Below, piece by piece: positions 21,570 to 31,846 of a stretch of 64,000 nt of DNA. This stretch comes from Alphaproteobacteria bacterium. Lineage in GTDB: Bacteria > Pseudomonadota > Alphaproteobacteria > Rhodobacterales > Rhodobacteraceae. Below the pieces are notes generated by a model, which ran no database searches, was not told where the DNA came from, and saw nothing but the letters and a program-made list of their open reading frames with translations. The translations under genes were made by a program, and so were the position numbers. The stretch covers positions 124,001-188,000 of the forward strand of contig JAUHXK010000009.1 of the NCBI GenBank assembly GCA_030427405.1. The letters are read 5' to 3'. Positions within the stretch are counted from its first letter, which is position 1. Each line of letters begins with the position of its first letter.

Positions 21570-21931
21570 CATGCTCAACGGCGATGGATGCCCGGCCCGT
21601 TTGGGGCCGCATACCGCGCCAATTTCGACGGGCGATGGACGAAGTCACCAAAGGGGTGCGGGGAGAAAAGGTGGGGATTGAGGGGCCCCGCATGATGGGG
21701 ATGGTCGAGGCCCCTCAAAAATTCCAACAAAAGGTACGCGGACGAATATGCGCCCCAGTGTCAGAGCGACCGGAGAGCCCTGAAATCACAAAGATCCGAC
21801 CAAATGTTCCTTTGGCAAAAGCCACCACTCACGGAACGTTGCGATTGTGCAATTTTTTGGCGAGATTCGAAAAGTCATGGATTCCTTACCTTAGGTAAAC
21901 TTTGCCGTTTGGAGCCGGCTGTTTTCCCGGT

Positions 21932-22684
21932 TCAGGCTTCCATCACGAACATCTGGTTTTGCAACGAGGCCTTCAATACGGCCTGGGCCGTGGTTTCGAC
22001 CGAAAGGGCCTCGCGGGCGAGGCGCAGATGCTTTTCAACGGTGGCCGAGGTCAGGCCCATCAACAGGGCGATATCCTGCGTGGTCTTTCCGTCACCGACC
22101 CATTCCAGTGCCTCGCGCTGACGTTTTGTCAGCGCCCTGTTGGGGGCGTTATAGGGCAGGGTGAGGATCTTGAGATGCGCCATGTTATTCATCAACAGGA
22201 TGTCATGCCCGTGTTTCGCCCAGACGGCGTCGACCTCGTCCTGGGTCAGTTCACGGGCAGCCAGCGATATGGCCCCTTTTGAGCGCAACGAGACAGAGTT
22301 GAAGCTGACGGTATATCCGGCAGTGATGTTCTTGGACGCATTGAAATCAACGACCCGGCGTTCTTCGGGGGTCATCGCACCGTCAGCCTTCAGATCGTTG
22401 ATCATGCGCCAGCTGGCTGCGCCTTCGTTCTGAAGGGCCCATTTCAACATGGGCGCATGAAAGTACAGCCCGCCGGCAAGGAACCCGTCCAGGTATTCCT
22501 TGCAGTGGTTGGACAGGATCACGAAATCCTCGGGGTCACCCAGGGATGTCTTTGTTCGGTATTGCGTGTACCCATACAGCAGACGATCAAAGCCAAAGCC
22601 CCCCATCTGCCGGCAATGGGCGTCCCACAACTCTTCCAGCGTCTTGGCATAGCTGACAAAGTTCAGGTACTCGCCAAGGGTCAT
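21932..22684 (-). CDS. LuxR-family regulator with N-terminal autoinducer-binding-like domain (LuxR solo)
   Basis: C-terminal ALTKRQREALEWVGDGKTTQDIALLMGLTSATVEKHLRLAREAL HTH; N-terminal FGFDRLLYGYT-type Autoind_bind region. Confidence 0.88.
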   Translation of the reverse strand: MTLGEYLNFVSYAKTLEELWDAHCRQMGGFGFDRLLYGYTQYRTKTSLGDPEDFVILSNHCKEYLDGFLAGGLYFHAPMLKWALQNEGAASWRMINDLKADGAMTPEERRVVDFNASKNITAGYTVSFNSVSLRSKGAISLAARELTQDEVDAVWAKHGHDILLMNNMAHLKILTLPYNAPNRALTKRQREALEWVGDGKTTQDIALLMGLTSATVEKHLRLAREALSVETTAQAVLKASLQNQMFVMEA

Positions 22685-23130
22685 CCGGCGACCCCATCAC
22701 CAAGATGGACCGCCAGCGCGTCCAGCGCCATGACATAGCCTTGTGCGCCGAAACCGCATATCTGCCCAAGCGCCACGGGGGCGATGAAAGATTTGTGCCG
22801 GAAAGCCTCGCGCGCGTGAATGTTGGACAGATGCACCTCGACCGCGGGGACCTGGGCGGACGAGATCGCATCCATCAGCGCCACGGATGTGTGAGTAAAT
22901 GCCCCGGCATTCAGTACGATACCGGCCTGTTTTCCCCTGGCGTCATGGATCGCGTCGATCAGGACGCCTTCGTGGTTGGATTGCGCGCAGGTGACCGTCA
23001 GACCGACGCTTTGACCATGCGCCACGCACAGGTCTTGGATCATTTTCAATGTGGTATGGCCATAGACCTCGGGTTGCCGTGTGCCCAGCAGGTTGAGGTT
23101 CGGGCCATTCAGTACCAGAATATTGTGCAT
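22681..23130 (-). CDS. aroQ: Type II 3-dehydroquinate dehydratase
   Basis: ILVLNGPNLNLLGTRQPEVYG; SNHEGVLIDAIHDA; NAGAFTHTSVALMDAI; VEVHLSNIHAREAFRHKSF. Confidence 0.97.
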   Translation of the reverse strand: MHNILVLNGPNLNLLGTRQPEVYGHTTLKMIQDLCVAHGQSVGLTVTCAQSNHEGVLIDAIHDARGKQAGIVLNAGAFTHTSVALMDAISSAQVPAVEVHLSNIHAREAFRHKSFIAPVALGQICGFGAQGYVMALDALAVHLGDGVAG

Positions 23131-23269
23131 TTTCTCAATGTCCCCATTGATGCTTGATAAACGCGAAATGGTGGGCATGTCCACCGGGCCGCGCGCTTAT
23201 GACGCGAATGGTTCGGTGGCGTCATTCGGTGGCGTCCTTTGGCGGGGCATGGCGGCGGTTCGGATTGCC

Positions 23270-24271
23270 TCAACCATCCCCCATGGTCACGACGACTTTG
23301 CCAAGTACCGTCCGGTCACCCAAAAGGGTCAGGGCCTGCGCCGCCTGCGGCAGGTCAAAGCGTTGGGAAATGCGCGGCTTGATCTGACCTTTGCCGTAAA
23401 GGTCAAACAGGTCCTTCATGTTGGAGGCATGCCCCGCGGGATCACGAAAAACGGATGCGCCCCAAAACACGCCAACAACCTGGCACCCTTTGAGAAGCGG
23501 CAGGTTGAGCGGGATTTTTGGTATCCCGGCCGGGAACCCGACCACCAGAAAGCGGCCGTTCCAGGCCATGCTGCGCAGGGCAGGTTCGGCATAGTCCCCT
23601 CCAACCGCGTCATAGACAACATCGACCCCGTCGCCGCCTGCCAGCGCCTTGATCTGAGCAGACAATTCTTTTTGCGCCTCGTGTGTCATATCGCGCGCAT
23701 AGACGATTGTTTCATCTGCCCCGACGGATTTGCAGAACGCGGCCTTGTCGGTCGAGGAGACGGCGGCGATGACCCGCGCGCCCATGGCCTTGCCCAGCTC
23801 GATCGCGGCCGACCCGACCCCGCCTGCCGCCCCAAGCACCAGAAGTGTTTCGCCTGCTCGCAGCGCGGCCCGGTCTTTCAGCGCGTGATAGGATGTCCCG
23901 TAGGTGAAAACAAAGCACGCGGCATCGTCATAGGGCATGCTGGCCGGAAACGGGATCGCGGCCTGTGCCTTGATGTTCAGATGCGTGGAAAACCCCCCGT
24001 AACCGGTTAAGGCCAGCACCCTGTCTCCGACGGCAAAGCCCGAAGTATCCGGCCCCAGCGCGATGACATCGCCCGATATCTCGCCCCCGGGCGCAAATGG
24101 GCGCGGCGGTTTTATCTGGTACAGGTCATTGATCATCAGGGTATCGGGGAAATTGACACCGGCGGCGCGCACCCGAACCAGGATTTCTCGGCTTTTGGGG
24201 GTGGGATCGGGCAGGGTGGTCAGTTCCAGTGTTTCCGGTCCACCCGGCGCGACGCTCAGTAACGCTTGCAT
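23270..24271 (-). CDS. NADPH:quinone oxidoreductase-like MDR protein
   Basis: VRVRAAGVNFPDTLMINDLYQIKPPRPFAPGGEISGDV; LLVLGAAGGVGSAAIELGKAMGARVIA. Confidence 0.92.
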   Translation of the reverse strand: MQALLSVAPGGPETLELTTLPDPTPKSREILVRVRAAGVNFPDTLMINDLYQIKPPRPFAPGGEISGDVIALGPDTSGFAVGDRVLALTGYGGFSTHLNIKAQAAIPFPASMPYDDAACFVFTYGTSYHALKDRAALRAGETLLVLGAAGGVGSAAIELGKAMGARVIAAVSSTDKAAFCKSVGADETIVYARDMTHEAQKELSAQIKALAGGDGVDVVYDAVGGDYAEPALRSMAWNGRFLVVGFPAGIPKIPLNLPLLKGCQVVGVFWGASVFRDPAGHASNMKDLFDLYGKGQIKPRISQRFDLPQAAQALTLLGDRTVLGKVVVTMGDG

Positions 24272-24447
24272 TCGGCCCTCTGTTCGCAACCATTGTCGGA
24301 ACAGGCACGATGAAGCACAGGCCGTTATTGTCAAGGAAATAGCAAAATGCAACGTTGCGATGCGAAACAGGCGGTCGGTCCCAAACGGGCCGAAACCCGG
24401 GATCGGGGGGCTGCGTTGCAAGCGTCGCATTTATCAAAGGGAACGAT

Positions 24448-25266
24448 ATGACACCGGAACTCTTATTCTCGGTCCAGGGCAAAACGGCGCTGGTCACAGG
24501 CGGCGCAACCGGGATCGGGCGTATGGCCGCCGAGGCGCTGGTGCGCGGGGGCGCACGGGTGTTGATCGCATCCCGCAAGGGCGACGCCTGCGAGGCCGTC
24601 GCGGCGGAACTGAACGCCTTGGATGCGCCAGGTTCGGCCGAAGGTTTCGCCGGGGATATCGGCAGCCAGGAGGGCATCGATGCGCTGGTATCCGAGGTCA
24701 ACAGCCGCGTGCAAAACCTTGATATTTTGATGAATAATGCCGGTGTGTCCTGGGGTGCGCCAATGGGGCAATTCCCCTATGACGCCTGGGATAAGGTCAT
24801 GTCCGTAAACGTTGCGGGGATTTTTGACCTGACGCAGAAATTGCTGCCATTGCTGATGAAGGCCGGATCGGACCAGGATCCGGCGCGCGTTGTGAATGTG
24901 GCGTCGGTCATGGGCGAAGTGCCGATGGGCGATGGCGCCTACAGCTACTCGGCCTCAAAGGCGGCGGTTATTCACCTGACGAAAATCCTGGCCAAAGAGC
25001 TTGCGCCGTTCAGGGTGACGGTAAACGCCATCGCGCCGGGACCCTTCGTGTCGCGCATGACGGCCTTTGCCACGGCCGATGCGGACAAGCGCGAGAAAGT
25101 CGGAAAGTCAGTACCGCTGGGGCGCGTTGGCCGCCCCGAAGATATCGGTGGCTGTCTGCTGTTTCTGTGCGGCCCCGGCGGCGGTTATGTAACCGGCGCG
25201 GTCATTCCCGTATCAGGTGGCATCAATGTGGTTACGGGCGGCAACATCTTTGCCGACGCCCTATAG
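24448..25266 (+). CDS. SDR-family oxidoreductase
   Basis: KTALVTGGATGIGRMAAEALVRGGARV; NNAGVSWG; YSYSASKAAV. Confidence 0.93.
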   Translation: MTPELLFSVQGKTALVTGGATGIGRMAAEALVRGGARVLIASRKGDACEAVAAELNALDAPGSAEGFAGDIGSQEGIDALVSEVNSRVQNLDILMNNAGVSWGAPMGQFPYDAWDKVMSVNVAGIFDLTQKLLPLLMKAGSDQDPARVVNVASVMGEVPMGDGAYSYSASKAAVIHLTKILAKELAPFRVTVNAIAPGPFVSRMTAFATADADKREKVGKSVPLGRVGRPEDIGGCLLFLCGPGGGYVTGAVIPVSGGINVVTGGNIFADAL

Positions 25267-25298
25267 AGCGCGGGATCGCAACAACGGAGGCCACGCAC

Positions 25299-26327
25299 AT
25301 GCCTGCTGATCTGGACAATCTGGACCTGGCTTCGGTCGATGCCTACCTTGAACGGAACCTGCCCGGGTATCAGGGACCGTTGACCGCCACCAAGTTTACC
25401 GGCGGCCAGTCAAACCCGACTTACGAGTTGCAAACCCCTGGCCGGACCTATGTTCTGCGCCGCAAACCACCCGGCGTATTGCTGAAATCGGCGCATGCCG
25501 TGGATCGCGAATTTCGCGTTCAGCGCGCCTTGAGCAACAGCAAAGTTCCGGTGCCGGAAATGTACCTGCTTTGCGAAGATGACGCCGTCATCGGATCGGC
25601 CTTCTACGTGATGGAACGGTTGGAGGGGCGCGGCTTTTTCGAACCGACGATGCCGGGCGAAACAAAAGAAACGCGCAAGGCCGTTCTGGACGAAATGAAC
25701 CGGGTTCTGGCCGATCTGCACGACGTGGATATCAACGCTGTCGGTCTGTCTGATTTCGGGCCTCAGGGCAATTATTTCGAACGTCAGGTCACGCGCTGGA
25801 CAAAACAATACCGCGCCTCTGAAACCGAAACGATCGCTGATATGGACGATCTGATAACCCGATTGCAGGCGTCGATCCCGGCGGATGACGGGCAAAGAAC
25901 GCTGGTGCATGGGGATTTCAGGATCGACAATCTGATGTTCGAACGGGGTGGCAGCAGGTGCATCGGTGTTCTGGATTGGGAATTGTCGACCATCGGTCAC
26001 CCTTTTGCCGACCTTGCGGCTGTGATCATGCAATGGCAGATGCCGCCCGGAAAGGACGGGCGTGGTTTGGCCGGTGTTGACCGCGATGAGCTGGGTCTGC
26101 CGTCGGATGCCGCGTTTATAGAAAGCTATTGCAGGCGTCGCGGTTTGCCGGGGATCGAGAATTTCGGGTTCTATCTGGCGTTCAACTTTTTCCGCATGGC
26201 CGGAATTCTGCAAGGCGTTTACAAACGTTCGCTTGACGGCAATGCCTCGGACCCTGACCGGGCGCGAATACTGGGCTCTTACGTGCCGGGGTTTGCCAAG
26301 TTCGGGTTGTCTGCGCTGGATCAATAG
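25299..26327 (+). CDS. APH-type phosphotransferase, ACAD10/11-kinase-like
   Basis: TKFTGGQSNPTYEL; YVLRRKPPGVLLKSAHAVDREFRVQRAL; LVHGDFRIDNLMFE; GVLDWELSTIGHPFADLA. Confidence 0.88.
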   Translation: MPADLDNLDLASVDAYLERNLPGYQGPLTATKFTGGQSNPTYELQTPGRTYVLRRKPPGVLLKSAHAVDREFRVQRALSNSKVPVPEMYLLCEDDAVIGSAFYVMERLEGRGFFEPTMPGETKETRKAVLDEMNRVLADLHDVDINAVGLSDFGPQGNYFERQVTRWTKQYRASETETIADMDDLITRLQASIPADDGQRTLVHGDFRIDNLMFERGGSRCIGVLDWELSTIGHPFADLAAVIMQWQMPPGKDGRGLAGVDRDELGLPSDAAFIESYCRRRGLPGIENFGFYLAFNFFRMAGILQGVYKRSLDGNASDPDRARILGSYVPGFAKFGLSALDQ

Positions 26328-26556
26328 CACGCGCCGCAAGAGGCCGTGCGGGACTGCGTCGCAATCAAGGGGAAATTTTCAAGGTCTTCGTCATTTTGGC
26401 GTCGCGCGGATTGCGCCCCGGCAACGCAGGCTGGCAACCGCGCAGATCGGACCTGAACGCTGCTCAATCAGAAAACCGCCATTTTTGACTGTCGTTTGCC
26501 GCAGCGAAACGGCATGATTGGCCGAATGGACAAGACAACAGGAATTTGAGCCTGAA

Positions 26557-27774
26557 ATGGGATTTGATGAGAAACGCCTGAGCCGCATTCCCCGATGGAT
26601 GCAGGGCTATGTCGATCAAAGAAAATACCCCGGCTGCGCGGTGCTGATTTCCCACAAAGGGCAAGACGTATTGTTTCATGCCTGCGGTCTTCGTAGTGTC
26701 GAAAAGAACCTGCCGTTTCAGCGCGATACCGTGACCCGGATCTATTCGATGACCAAGCCGGTAACCAGTGTTGCGCTGATGATGCTGGTCGAGCGCGGAA
26801 TGTTCCACTTGGACGCCCCGGTTTCAGATTTCTTGCCCGAATTCAAAGATATGCAGGCGCTGGTTGATGGGGCCATACGGATTGACCAGACCGAAGATGC
26901 CGCAACTCCGACCCTGCACCAATTGCTGACGCATACAAGCGGTCTCAGCTATCCCTTCAACCCGGGCGTCCTGCCGCAAGCGATGGATGATCTGGACTTG
27001 ATTTTCAAACCGGATCAAGGACTTCTGTCCGACAATGTTGTCAAGCTCAGCAGCTTGCCCTTGGGCTTTCAGCCCGGCACGCGCTGGGAATACTCGGTCG
27101 GAATTGACGTGATCGGGCGCGTGGTCGAAGTTGCTTCGGGGCAACCGCTGGACCAGTTCTTTGCCGATCATATACTGGGCCCACTGGGCATGTCAGAAAC
27201 CGGATTTTCGGTGGCGCCCGATGCGCTGGACCGGTTTGCATCGCTTTATACGCCGCTGGCCGGGGACGCGATGGCATTGAACACGGCCCAGTCGGGCGGC
27301 GACACATTGCGCCTGGTTGATCAGGCCGGGCATTCGCCCTTTGAAGCCACCACGACCTTTTCCGGCGGCGGTGGTCTTGTCAGTACCATCGACGATTACA
27401 TGCGATTTGCTGAAATGCTTCGAAATCGGGGCAAGGCGGGGCAGGGCAGGTTGCTAAGCCCCAAGACCTTGGATTTCATGCTGTCCAACCACTTGCCGGG
27501 CGACATCGCATCAATGGGACCACAGAGTTTCGCCGAACAGCCAATGGATGGCATGGGCTTTGGTATTGGCGGCGCCGTGGTTCTGGACCCGGGCAGGGCC
27601 CGCACACCGGGGTCGGTCGGCGATTTCAGCTGGGGCGGTATGGCGTCGACCTTTTTCTGGATCGACCGCAAAAATGATCTGAGCGTGGTCTTCTATACCC
27701 AGCTTTCACCGTCCAGTTCGTACCCGTCCCGGTCGGAACTCAAGGCGCTTGTCCATGGCGCGCTGATTGATTGA
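26557..27774 (+). CDS. Serine hydrolase, beta-lactamase/esterase (class C-like) family
   Basis: IYSMTKPVTSVALMMLVERG (SxxK), WEYSVGIDVIGRVVE (YxV/N), FSWGGMASTFFWID. Confidence 0.88.
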   Translation: MGFDEKRLSRIPRWMQGYVDQRKYPGCAVLISHKGQDVLFHACGLRSVEKNLPFQRDTVTRIYSMTKPVTSVALMMLVERGMFHLDAPVSDFLPEFKDMQALVDGAIRIDQTEDAATPTLHQLLTHTSGLSYPFNPGVLPQAMDDLDLIFKPDQGLLSDNVVKLSSLPLGFQPGTRWEYSVGIDVIGRVVEVASGQPLDQFFADHILGPLGMSETGFSVAPDALDRFASLYTPLAGDAMALNTAQSGGDTLRLVDQAGHSPFEATTTFSGGGGLVSTIDDYMRFAEMLRNRGKAGQGRLLSPKTLDFMLSNHLPGDIASMGPQSFAEQPMDGMGFGIGGAVVLDPGRARTPGSVGDFSWGGMASTFFWIDRKNDLSVVFYTQLSPSSSYPSRSELKALVHGALID

Positions 27775-27826
27775 TCGCCGGGCGGCTGATACGCGCAACC
27801 TGGCATCCAAAACCGGAGATTCGCAC

Positions 27827-28696
27827 ATGACCGAGGCCGAACGTGTCCTGCTGGACCTGTTGAATATCGAACGGCTGGAAGTGGACCTGTTTCGCGGAAC
27901 CGGATCCGGCGGCGAAACGCCCATGCGGATATTCGGCGGGCAGGTGATCGCGCAGGCGCTTGCCGCAGCGTACCGCACCGTGGATGACCGCCTGTGTCAT
28001 TCGCTGCACGCCTATTTCATCCGCCCCGGCGACCCGGATATTCCCGTTATTTATCAAGTTGATCGGGCGCGAGATGGAAGCTCGTTCACGACCCGGCGCG
28101 TTGTGGCCATTCAGCATGGCAAACAAATCCTGAACATGTCGGCATCTTTCCACATCAAGGACGACGGCTGGGACCATCAGCACCCGATGCCGGATGTTCT
28201 GGCCCCTGAATTTCATGCCTCGCGGGATGATTTGCGCGCCAAATACATGTCCCGCGTTCCCGAAAGCCTGCGCGCCGAGTTGATGCGCGAACGCCCCATC
28301 GAAGTGACCGAGGTCGAACCGCTTGACCTGTTTCAGCCTGAGAAATCAAGCGATACCAACCACTTGTGGTTCCGTATGAATGCCGCGAACGAGGCCGATA
28401 CCATCACCCAACACCTGTTGCTGGCCTATGCGTCAGACATGGGGTTGTTAAGCTCGGGGATGCGGCCGCATGGCCTAAGCTGGTTCACCGGAGAGATCAA
28501 CGGCGCAAGCCTGGATCACGCGATGTGGTTCCACGCACCGGTCCAGTTTCAGAACTGGCATCTTTATTCCATGGATGCACCATGGACCGGGCAGGGGCGC
28601 AGTTTCAATCGTGGCTCGATTTATTCGCAAGACGGCGTTCTTGTCGCATCGGTCGCGCAAGAGGGTCTGTTGCGGCGTGCGCGAAAGCCGGGTTAA
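27827..28696 (+). CDS. tesB: Acyl-CoA thioesterase II (TesB family)
   Basis: DLFRGTGSGGETPMRIFGGQVIAQALAAAYRTV; HSLHAYFIRPGDPDIPVIYQVDRARDGSSFTTRRVVAIQHGK. Confidence 0.92.
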   Translation: MTEAERVLLDLLNIERLEVDLFRGTGSGGETPMRIFGGQVIAQALAAAYRTVDDRLCHSLHAYFIRPGDPDIPVIYQVDRARDGSSFTTRRVVAIQHGKQILNMSASFHIKDDGWDHQHPMPDVLAPEFHASRDDLRAKYMSRVPESLRAELMRERPIEVTEVEPLDLFQPEKSSDTNHLWFRMNAANEADTITQHLLLAYASDMGLLSSGMRPHGLSWFTGEINGASLDHAMWFHAPVQFQNWHLYSMDAPWTGQGRSFNRGSIYSQDGVLVASVAQEGLLRRARKPG

Positions 28697-29460
28697 TCCG
28701 CGTCGGAAAACCGTTGATGCAACATGTTCATTCCGGCGATCCAGCGGTCGTAATCTTCTGATTTCGAACGGATATAATCCTGAACATGCGCGTGAGGCAG
28801 GATCAGGAATTGTTCTTTGCGCAATGCCTGAACGCAGGTCTCGGCGACGTCTTTGGGTTCAAGTATGCCGTCCAGGGACGCCACTGAAAACTCGTGACCT
28901 TTCATCATCTCGGATCGCACGGCCTGCGGGCACAGAACGGAAACCTTGATGCCACGATGGCCATAGGTCAAAGCCAGCCATTCGGCAAATCCGACGGATG
29001 CGTGTTTGGTGACACCATACGGTGCGGCACCGGGCTGGTTCAGCAAACCCGCAGCCGATGCGGTGATCAGGATGTAGCCGTGGCCGCGCGTCAACATGCG
29101 CGGCACCAGATGCCGCGCCGTCCAGACCTGGGACATCACATTGGTTTTCCAGGTCCGGTCCCAGTCTTCGTCAGAAGTTTCCGGGCCGCCCAGCGTCAGG
29201 ATGCCCGCATTCGCACAGAACAGATCAATCGGTGCGATCTGATCTTCGACATGGGCAATCAGTGCCTGAATGTCGCTTTCCCTGGAAACGTCGCATTCGA
29301 ACGCATGTCCGCCCAAATGCCGCGCCAAATCCTGCGCGCCCTGGACATCGATATCGGCACAGACGATCCGCGCGCCTTGGTCTGCGAAACCTTCGGCCAG
29401 ACCTTTTCCGATACCCGATGCAGCACCGGTAACGACAACCGTCTTTCCATTGAGGTCCAT
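28693..29460 (-). CDS. SDR-family oxidoreductase
   Basis: KTVVVTGAASGIGKGLAEGFADQGARIVCADID; YGVTKHASVGFAEWLA. Confidence 0.92.
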   Translation of the reverse strand: MDLNGKTVVVTGAASGIGKGLAEGFADQGARIVCADIDVQGAQDLARHLGGHAFECDVSRESDIQALIAHVEDQIAPIDLFCANAGILTLGGPETSDEDWDRTWKTNVMSQVWTARHLVPRMLTRGHGYILITASAAGLLNQPGAAPYGVTKHASVGFAEWLALTYGHRGIKVSVLCPQAVRSEMMKGHEFSVASLDGILEPKDVAETCVQALRKEQFLILPHAHVQDYIRSKSEDYDRWIAGMNMLHQRFSDAD

Positions 29461-29589
29461 AGGGCGCGCTCCTTGGCTGCGTTTAAAGACCAGCGTAACA
29501 TCTTGAAAACACGCCGTCAGCCCGTATTCGCCTGCATCTGCTAACGTTGCTCTTTACCATAATACCGATTACGCGACCAATGGATGACC

Positions 29590-30819
29590 CTAGTAGAATG
29601 CCTGCAACCCGGTCTGCGCACGACCAAGGATCAACGCGTGAACGTCATGTGTCCCCTCATATGTGTTCACGGTCTCAAGGTTGACCATATGGCGCACCAC
29701 GTTGAATTCCAGTGAAATTCCGTTGCCACCGTGCATGTCACGCGCCATCCGCGCGATATCCAGCGCCTTGCCGCAATTGTTTCGTTTGATGATCGAGATC
29801 ATCTCGGGCGCGGCCTGTGCCTGATCCATCAACCGGCCGACGCGCAAACTGGCTTGCAAGCCCAATGAGATCTCGGTCTGCATGTCGGCAAGCTTGCGTT
29901 GGAACAATTGCGTCTGCGCCAACGGCCGGTTGAACTGTTTCCGGTCCAGACCGTATTGATGCGCGGCATGCCAGCAGGCTTCGGCTGCGCCCATGGCACC
30001 CCAGCTGATCCCGTATCTTGCGCGGTTCAGGCACCCGAACGGTCCTTTCAACCCCTGAACATGTGGCAACAACGCGCCCTCGTCCACCTCGACGCCGTCC
30101 ATCACGATCTCGCCGGTGATCGAAGCACGCAGGCTCAACTTGTTCTGAATTTTCGGTGCGCTGAGGCCCTTCATGCCTTTGGCTAGGATGAAGCCGCGGA
30201 TCTTGCCATCGTGGGCGTCGGACTTGGCCCAGACAACAAATACATCTGCAATCGGCGCGTTCGAAATCCACATCTTGGTGCCGGTGATGCGATAGCCGCC
30301 GTCGATCTTTTCGGCGCGCGTTTTCATACCCGCCGGGTCCGAGCCTGCATCCGGTTCTGTCAGGCCAAAGCAGCCGATATATGCGCCACTGGCAAGTTTG
30401 GGCAGGTATTTTTGGCGCTGCTCTTCACTTCCGTAGGCATAGATCGGGTACATGACCAGCGAACTCTGGACGGACATCATCGAGCGATAGCCGGAATCGA
30501 CCCGCTCGACCTCGCGCGCGACAAGACCATAGGTGACATAGCCTGCGCCGATGCCTCCGTATTCTTCGGGGATGGTGGTGCCCAACAAACCCATTTCGCC
30601 CATTTCACGGAAGATATCGGGGTCGGTTTCCTCGCTCTGGAACGCCTGGGTCACACGCGGTTGCAGTTTTTCCTGCGCATAGGCCCGGGCGCTGTCCGCG
30701 ATCAGCCGTTCTTCCTCGGTCAGTTGGTCGGCAATCCGGAACGGGTCCTGCCATGTGAATGTGCCAAGATCGGGCGCATCCTTGTCGCGCAGGGCAGGTC
30801 GTGTATCGGCGGCGGTCAT
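29590..30819 (-). CDS. gcdH: Acyl-CoA dehydrogenase, glutaryl-CoA dehydrogenase-like
   Basis: [97 protein letters not shown]. Confidence 0.9.
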   Translation of the reverse strand: MTAADTRPALRDKDAPDLGTFTWQDPFRIADQLTEEERLIADSARAYAQEKLQPRVTQAFQSEETDPDIFREMGEMGLLGTTIPEEYGGIGAGYVTYGLVAREVERVDSGYRSMMSVQSSLVMYPIYAYGSEEQRQKYLPKLASGAYIGCFGLTEPDAGSDPAGMKTRAEKIDGGYRITGTKMWISNAPIADVFVVWAKSDAHDGKIRGFILAKGMKGLSAPKIQNKLSLRASITGEIVMDGVEVDEGALLPHVQGLKGPFGCLNRARYGISWGAMGAAEACWHAAHQYGLDRKQFNRPLAQTQLFQRKLADMQTEISLGLQASLRVGRLMDQAQAAPEMISIIKRNNCGKALDIARMARDMHGGNGISLEFNVVRHMVNLETVNTYEGTHDVHALILGRAQTGLQAFY

Positions 30820-30881
30820 AATAGTCCTCCTGTCAGGGGTTGCGTGCACCCTACCCTGCGGTTTGGGCAAAAAACAGCAAG

Positions 30882-30894
30882 ACATTGGCAATGT
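30882..30894. promoter_or_regulatory. Candidate LysR operator between gcdH and the divergent LysR gene
   Basis: Perfect 6-bp inverted repeat ACATTG-G-CAATGT. Confidence 0.5.
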
Positions 30895-30914
30895 TTCATG
30901 AGTAAAGGGAATAG

Positions 30915-31826
30915 ATGAACCATTCTCGCCGCCTATATCCGTCAATCGCCTCGCTTAGGGCGCTCGAAGCATTGGACCGTCTCGGTTCGGCCTCGGCCGT
31001 GGCCGAGGAACTTGCGCTGACCCAAAGCGCGGTCAGCCGACAATTGCAGACGCTTGAAGCGCAATTGGGTGTTTCGCTGGTCAGCCGGGAAAGAAAGCGC
31101 CTGTCGCTGACGCCCGTTGCGCGCACATATGTTGCTGATATTCGGCAAGGGTTGAACCTGATCGCGCAAGCCTCGTTGAAGCTGCATGTCGCACCTGCTG
31201 GCGGGACCCTGAACCTTGCCATATTGCCGACATTCGGGATGCGCTGGCTGGTACCCCGACTGCCTGACTTTGCGCGCCGCCACCCCGAGATCACGATCAA
31301 CATGGCAACCCGTCTTCGCCCTTTCAACTTCGAGGCGGAACCCTTTGACGCCGCGTTGCATTTTGGCGAAACTGACTGGCCTGGAACGGACCGGTTGTTG
31401 TTGCGTCTTGAACGTGTCGTGCCCGTTTGCGCGCCGCAACTTTTGGCGGCGGCGTCGGTGAACAGCCCGCAGGATCTGCTGCGGATGCCGCTGTTGCATA
31501 TCCAGACCAGACCGCGGGCATGGCAGGACTGGTTCCGGCAGGTGGGTGTTCAGCATGCGGGACCCCTGCCCGGCACGGTGTATGATCAGTTCACGACGAT
31601 CAACCAGGCCGCGTTGCACGGACTGGGTGCGGCGTTGCTGCCCAATTACCTGATCGAACAAGACCTTGCGACGGGTGACCTGGTCCCCCTGTTTCCCGAC
31701 ACGACCGAGACAATGGGCGCCTATTACCTGGTCTGGCCCAAGACGAAATCGGATGACGCAAATCTACGCGAGTTTCGTCATTGGCTCGGGTCGCAGGCGC
31801 AGGTCGAAGAAACCTTGCCCAGATAG
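30915..31826 (+). CDS. LysR-family regulator (GcvA-like), divergent from gcdH
   Basis: [57 protein letters not shown]. Confidence 0.93.
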   Translation: MNHSRRLYPSIASLRALEALDRLGSASAVAEELALTQSAVSRQLQTLEAQLGVSLVSRERKRLSLTPVARTYVADIRQGLNLIAQASLKLHVAPAGGTLNLAILPTFGMRWLVPRLPDFARRHPEITINMATRLRPFNFEAEPFDAALHFGETDWPGTDRLLLRLERVVPVCAPQLLAAASVNSPQDLLRMPLLHIQTRPRAWQDWFRQVGVQHAGPLPGTVYDQFTTINQAALHGLGAALLPNYLIEQDLATGDLVPLFPDTTETMGAYYLVWPKTKSDDANLREFRHWLGSQAQVEETLPR

Positions 31827-31846
31827 GCCTGCAATCTGCGCCAAGG

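Noticed and set aside
21584-21898. 104-aa ORF between tsf and luxR
   Set aside because: No SD, no recognisable motif, overlaps the inverted repeats; composition not convincing as protein
26557-27774. Beta-lactamase resistance gene
   Set aside because: Context and sequence fit a class C-like esterase/serine hydrolase in a lipid-catabolism block rather than a resistance enzyme
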